In this document: piece after piece, positions 7,600-10,628 of the stretch
How positions within the stretch are numbered: position 1 is the stretch's first letter
How the letters are laid out: each line of letters starts with the position of its first letter
NCBI GenBank assembly: GCA_902984215.1
Contig: CADWAF010003501.1
Span: forward strand, 1-10,628
DNA from: Willaertia magna
Lineage: Eukaryota > Heterolobosea > Eutetramitea > Acrasida > Naegleriidae
Length of the DNA stretch: 10,628 nt
Direction of reading: 5' to 3'
Notes under the pieces: model-generated
Database searches by the model: none
Seen by the model: the letters and a program-made list of their open reading frames with translations, nothing else
What the model was told of the DNA's origin: nothing
Translations under genes and position numbers: made by a program

Positions 7600-7977
7600 T
7601 TAATTTTTTTTTAATTTTAAACTTAAAATCGAGAGCTTTAATTTAATAAATTTTTGAATGTACTTTATAATTTTATTATAATTAATTTCGTTTTTAAATT
7701 AATTATAAATGCAAATAAAATTATTTAAATAATCATTCTGTTTGTAGTAAAAAGTTTTTTTGAAAATAAATTTTAATTTCCAACTCAATAATAATTTACT
7801 GCCTTTTATTAATTTATAAAATATGTTATATGTTAATATTAAGTGAAATAAATTTTAGATTAAAAGATATATAAATATTTTTGTAAATATGATTTCTTAA
7901 TTATGTCTGTTGAAAGAGTTATTATTTTAAGTTTCATATTTTATTAAAAACACTTTAATTCTTTTATTGTTATACAT
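7600..7977 (-). pseudogene. Decayed A+T-rich protein gene with start codon, minus strand
   Basis: From ATG 7975-7977 a single frame runs 125 codons to TAA-TAA (7597-7602), broken only by four TAA codons. It starts MYNNKRIKVFLIKYE. The longest open part (51 codons) includes FYKLIKGSKLLLSWKLKFIF and KQNDYLNNFICIYN; a further 32 codons follow in frame (KNEINYNKIIKYIQKFIKL). Codons with G/C (TGG, CAG, TGC, AAG, CTC, TCG) are scattered as in coding DNA. All four breaks are TAA and could have arisen from CAA (Gln) by C-to-T change. No family is recognised. It may be the 5' part of the same dead gene as 7136-6265, with an eroded middle, or a separate gene. Confidence 0.55.
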
Positions 7978-8019
7978 TTATCTATTAATTTTTAAAAGAA
8001 AGCAGTTACAAAAAAAAAC

Positions 8020-8036
8020 GTTGTTGAAACAACAAC
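8020..8036. repeat. Perfect 7-bp hairpin with AAA loop
   Basis: GTTGTTG-AAA-CAACAAC forms a perfect stem of 7 bp. It follows an A-run and stands out as a G/C-containing patch at the edge of the A+T desert, about 170 bases past the stop of the F-box-like gene. A 3'-end role is possible but unproven. Confidence 0.5.
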
Positions 8037-8150
8037 ATTTGCAAACATTCTTATCACAACAATAAAATACAAATGGTAGTCTGAATTAAGTGAATTCTTT
8101 TGTTTAGCTTACAAAATGTGCTAACACATCTCTTTTTAATTGAAACAAAA

Positions 8151-8198
8151 ATTGTTAAAATGTTTTACAAAAAAATTGTTAAAATGTTTTACAAAAGA
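8151..8198. repeat. Two-copy 24-base tandem repeat
   Basis: The 24-mer ATTGTTAAAATGTTTTACAA plus four more bases is present twice, head to tail, with one mismatch at the end of the second copy. It ends five bases beyond the stop codon of the F-box-like gene and so lies in its probable 3' UTR. Confidence 0.85.
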
Positions 8199-8203
8199 AA
8201 AAT

Positions 8204-10628
8204 TTATTCTTCAATAATTTCAATTAATTCTTCATCATTTAAATCATTAAAATCTTCTCTCAATTTACAAGTAATCATTTCATCTTTCTGTCCATCATTA
8301 ATTATTTCAATATCCAATAAATGATTTTTATTCATTCTTTCAATTAATTTCTCTTTATATTCTTTATAAATAATATGATAATTAATATCTGTCATAAATC
8401 TATCATACATTAAACTATAATAAATAACAGCTAACAATAAAAATCCAGTACTTATTAAATACAAATAAAGTAATGCTTGATTTAAAATTAATAAAATTAA
8501 ATTAGCAATAAATAAAGATAAATGAAATAAAAAGTTTAAAACCTGTAACACAATAGAAGCATAAGGAAACTCAACATTCCTAGTTAAAGCAATACCATCA
8601 TCATACTCACCTTGTTGTGAACGATCTGAAATGATAATTTCATCACTATTCCTAAAGTGAGATATCTTTCTTTCCAATTTAGACCATAAACCTTCTAAAC
8701 AAGTAATAATTAAAATAATAATTGAACTAGACCATAATAGTGAAATCATTGGTGTAATATTTTCAATTCTATTAGTTATAGTTAATACAGTAATTATCCA
8801 ACACATTACAATTAATAAAGGTAAAATAAAAAATCTTAAAACTAAAACAATTAAACTAAAAGTAATTAATCTTTCTTGTTTTGCACTTGTACTATTTTTA
8901 AATAATTTAAAAATTAAAACTTTACAAATATCAATTATTGTAAAGTTTTCTGTATTACAATCTTTTATACATTTTCTACCAATATAAATACTAAAAAAGG
9001 GAATTAACATCCATAATATTTTAGAAAATAATAAATGTGCTAAAATCTCCATAATTGTATCTGTATTTACACTTAAACCAATAATTAAATCAATAAAGAA
9101 TTGTATACCACATAAAGTAATTAAATAATTTATAATTTTATTAAATTCAATTGTTAAAAAAGATGTTGTACTTATTGTAATTGATCCATGTATAGATTGA
9201 TGATGTAAATTATATCTTTTTTGTAATTGTTGATAATGAAATATTAAAATTGTAAAAAACAAAAAAAATAAAATATCTGAATAAATAAATATATTCATAT
9301 AATAAGATATTTGTAAATGTGGTTTCATTTCATTATTTGTATTATTATTTAAATTATTTATTATAAAACTATTATTTAAATTATTATTTAAATTATTATT
9401 TAAATTGTTTACAATAAAAAAATTATTTGGTGAAATTTCTGGTAAATTTTTTCTAATAATAAATAAACCCCAAAAAGAATAAATAATTAAACTAAAAATT
9501 ACAACACATAAAATTGAAAATAACATTCTTTGAAATTTTACCATAAATGGATTAAAAATATAATTATCAATAAATTTTTCACGTTTCTGTAATTTTTCAA
9601 ATTTTTTATTCTTTTTTTTTGTAATTTTTTGTAATTCATTCATCATATTAAACATATCTTCTTTAGAAAGATCTTTTAAATAAAGTTTATCACATTCATA
9701 ACATGCTATTGGTCCATCTGTAACTTTTCTTAGATTTTCTTTTTTAATTTTTTTAATTAAATTTGGTAAGATTTCTGTATATGGGAATTTTGTAAAAGTT
9801 TGTAAAATTGGGAATCTTTTAGTTAAATTATTATTTAAAAAATAATTTGGTGTAATTATGTTGGTTGATTGTAAAGTATTATTACTATTATTTAATAAAT
9901 TATTTAATAAATTATTATTATTTAAAAAAGATAAATTTTCAGTTAAAGATATTTCCTTATTTAAATTTAAATTTAATCTTTTAGATAAATACTCAACTCT
10001 AGCCATCTCACGTTGTAAACTAAAAAACATTGTAACAGATGGATACCATAAAATTGAATGATTAGCGACATGTTTAAATCTTTGACAAACTAAACTTAAA
10101 ATAGAATAATTTTTTGGATAATAAAAAATATAAAAATAGAAAAATTGTCCTAAAAATCCTCTAAAATCTAAAATTGTGTTACAAAAATTTAAATATTTAA
10201 ATAAATTTGTAATTTCATAATTTTTTTGTTTGTTCATTAAAAAATTATTTTTTTTTACAAATTTTAATTCATTGTAAATTTTACGGATTAATTCAAAATA
10301 GGAAATTTCTAATAAATTATTTTCTTCTTCTTCAAATGGTAATTTAAATAAAATTTTTAAATCATTTTTGTAAATTGACATTTCATCTTGTAAAGTATGA
10401 TTAAATGGAAGTTTACAATTTAAATTTCTAAATAATAATAAATATTGTTCCTTATTATAATTTATTTGTGTAATTAAATTTTTAATTTGTTTTTTATTTA
10501 AAATATTTATTTTTAATTGATTTTTATATTGTTGATTGTAAATTATTTTATTTTTTTTATTTTTATTTTCATCTGTTTTTAAATTATTTTTGTTCATATT
10601 ATTTAAATTATTATTTAAATTACTATTT
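8204..10628 (-). CDS. F-box-like multi-pass membrane protein (about eight TM segments), 5' end possibly outside the window
   Basis: An intact frame of 797 codons from ATG 10595-10597 to TAA. Upstream of that ATG the frame stays open for ten more codons (Asn/Leu repeats) to the window edge, so the true start may lie beyond it. Residues about 152-188 resemble the C-terminal part of an F-box: YPKNYSILSLVCQRFKHVAN then HSILW. F-box proteins recruit substrates to SCF ubiquitin ligases through Skp1. A CYEC pair lies at 299-302. Hydrophobic segments follow at about 357-381, 432-454, 487-509, 515-539, 577-606, 615-636, 680-706 and 709-731. An Asn-Leu repeat (397-418) fills the loop after TM1. The C-terminus is charged and ends acidic. 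Codon choice is almost all A/T-ending, unlike the genes at the left. Seen: F-box-like motif and TM segments. Inferred: a membrane-anchored ubiquitin-ligase receptor. No named family is recognised. Confidence 0.85.
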   Translation of the reverse strand, partial: NSNLNNNLNNMNKNNLKTDENKNKKNKIIYNQQYKNQLKINILNKKQIKNLITQINYNKEQYLLLFRNLNCKLPFNHTLQDEMSIYKNDLKILFKLPFEEEENNLLEISYFELIRKIYNELKFVKKNNFLMNKQKNYEITNLFKYLNFCNTILDFRGFLGQFFYFYIFYYPKNYSILSLVCQRFKHVANHSILWYPSVTMFFSLQREMARVEYLSKRLNLNLNKEISLTENLSFLNNNNLLNNLLNNSNNTLQSTNIITPNYFLNNNLTKRFPILQTFTKFPYTEILPNLIKKIKKENLRKVTDGPIACYECDKLYLKDLSKEDMFNMMNELQKITKKKNKKFEKLQKREKFIDNYIFNPFMVKFQRMLFSILCVVIFSLIIYSFWGLFIIRKNLPEISPNNFFIVNNLNNNLNNNLNNSFIINNLNNNTNNEMKPHLQISYYMNIFIYSDILFFLFFTILIFHYQQLQKRYNLHHQSIHGSITISTTSFLTIEFNKIINYLITLCGIQFFIDLIIGLSVNTDTIMEILAHLLFSKILWMLIPFFSIYIGRKCIKDCNTENFTIIDICKVLIFKLFKNSTSAKQERLITFSLIVLVLRFFILPLLIVMCWIITVLTITNRIENITPMISLLWSSSIIILIITCLEGLWSKLERKISHFRNSDEIIISDRSQQGEYDDGIALTRNVEFPYASIVLQVLNFLFHLSLFIANLILLILNQALLYLYLISTGFLLLAVIYYSLMYDRFMTDINYHIIYKEYKEKLIERMNKNHLLDIEIINDGQKDEMITCKLREDFNDLNDEELIEIIEE
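9371..9406. repeat. Three-copy 12-base repeat encoding Asn-Asn-Leu-Asn
   Basis: ATTATTTAAATT occurs three times in exact tandem inside the F-box-like gene, coding the NNLNNNLNNNLNN stretch between its first and second membrane segments. A 12-base unit keeps frame when copies are gained or lost. Confidence 0.9.
10598..10621. repeat. Second array of the same 12-base unit
   Basis: Two exact tandem copies of ATTATTTAAATT lie immediately upstream of the candidate ATG of the F-box-like gene, in frame with it and coding the same Leu/Asn pattern as the array at 9371. This is one reason to think the coding region may extend past the window edge. Confidence 0.85.

Larger units (their letters stand above)
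5433..8090. other. Extremely A+T-rich region (about 2.6 kb) without intact genes
   Basis: G and C are rare throughout, far below the left half of the window and below the F-box gene to the right. No frame stays open as long as 60 codons from a start. Strand skew alternates: A-rich on the plus strand at about 5450-6170 and 7290-7560, T-rich at about 6180-6480 and 7560-7980. Stop-poor, protein-like stretches (listed separately) follow this skew and suggest decayed genes. I see no tRNA, long terminal repeat or clear inverted terminal repeat in it. Confidence 0.8.

Noticed and set aside
5433..8090. Alternative genetic code (TAA/TAG read as Gln) keeping the A+T-rich frames alive
   Set aside because: The adjacent F-box-like gene has 797 codons of similar A+T-rich style with no internal TAA/TAG and uses CAA for Gln and TAA as stop. 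The relics also change frame, which recoding does not explain.
5433..8090. Inserted mitochondrial DNA (NUMT)
   Set aside because: Low G+C and hydrophobic frames fit, but no rRNA, mitochondrial tRNA or recognisable respiratory-chain motif is visible, and the intact nuclear-type neighbour has similar composition. It stays possible; a search against the organism's mitochondrial genome would decide.
5433..8198. CRISPR array, satellite or centromeric repeat
   Set aside because: No regularly spaced repeats were found; only a two-copy 24-mer at 8151-8198 and generic A/T simple sequence.

Overview
The window comes from an A+T-rich unicellular eukaryote that uses the standard genetic code. It has spliceosomal GT-AG introns (two of only 41 and 43 bases in one gene), a nuclear-type tRNA-Gln with an 11-base intron at position 37/38, AATAAA-like 3' signals, and eukaryotic protein families (SAP, TLDc, F-box). 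Asn/Lys-rich proteins and very low G+C suggest an amoeba-like protist such as Heterolobosea or Amoebozoa. I cannot fix the taxon from the sequence alone.

Layout. 1-1272: a minus-strand gene for a nuclear-looking protein with five SAP-like repeats and a basic/acidic tail. 1273-1914: a divergent intergenic region with 10-bp-phased T tracts (probable bent or nucleosome-free promoter DNA) and one doubtful 75-codon ORF. 1915-4230: a three-exon plus-strand gene for a 743-residue charged, low-complexity, coiled-coil protein of unknown function. 4345-4712: a small two-exon gene whose product starts like a mitochondrial targeting peptide. 4880-4961: tRNA-Gln(UUG). 5042-5432: the 3' half of a TLDc-domain gene, truncated and frameshifted.

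At about 5440 base composition drops sharply. The next 2.6 kb is almost pure A/T with no intact ORF, but it is not structureless. Translating it by hand gives long protein-like stretches with few stops, nearly all TAA/TAG and mostly on the minus strand (7977-7600 and 7136-6265), with weaker ones on the plus strand (5501-5695, about 7290-7575). I read this as a cluster of decayed A+T-rich genes.

The right end (8204 to the window edge) holds a minus-strand, intact, extremely A+T-rich gene for a protein joining an F-box-like motif to about eight membrane segments. Its frame is still open at the edge, so the 5' end may lie outside. The genes do not form an obvious pathway. The window looks like the border between an ordinary gene-dense region and an A+T-rich compartment with dead genes and one surviving lineage-specific gene.
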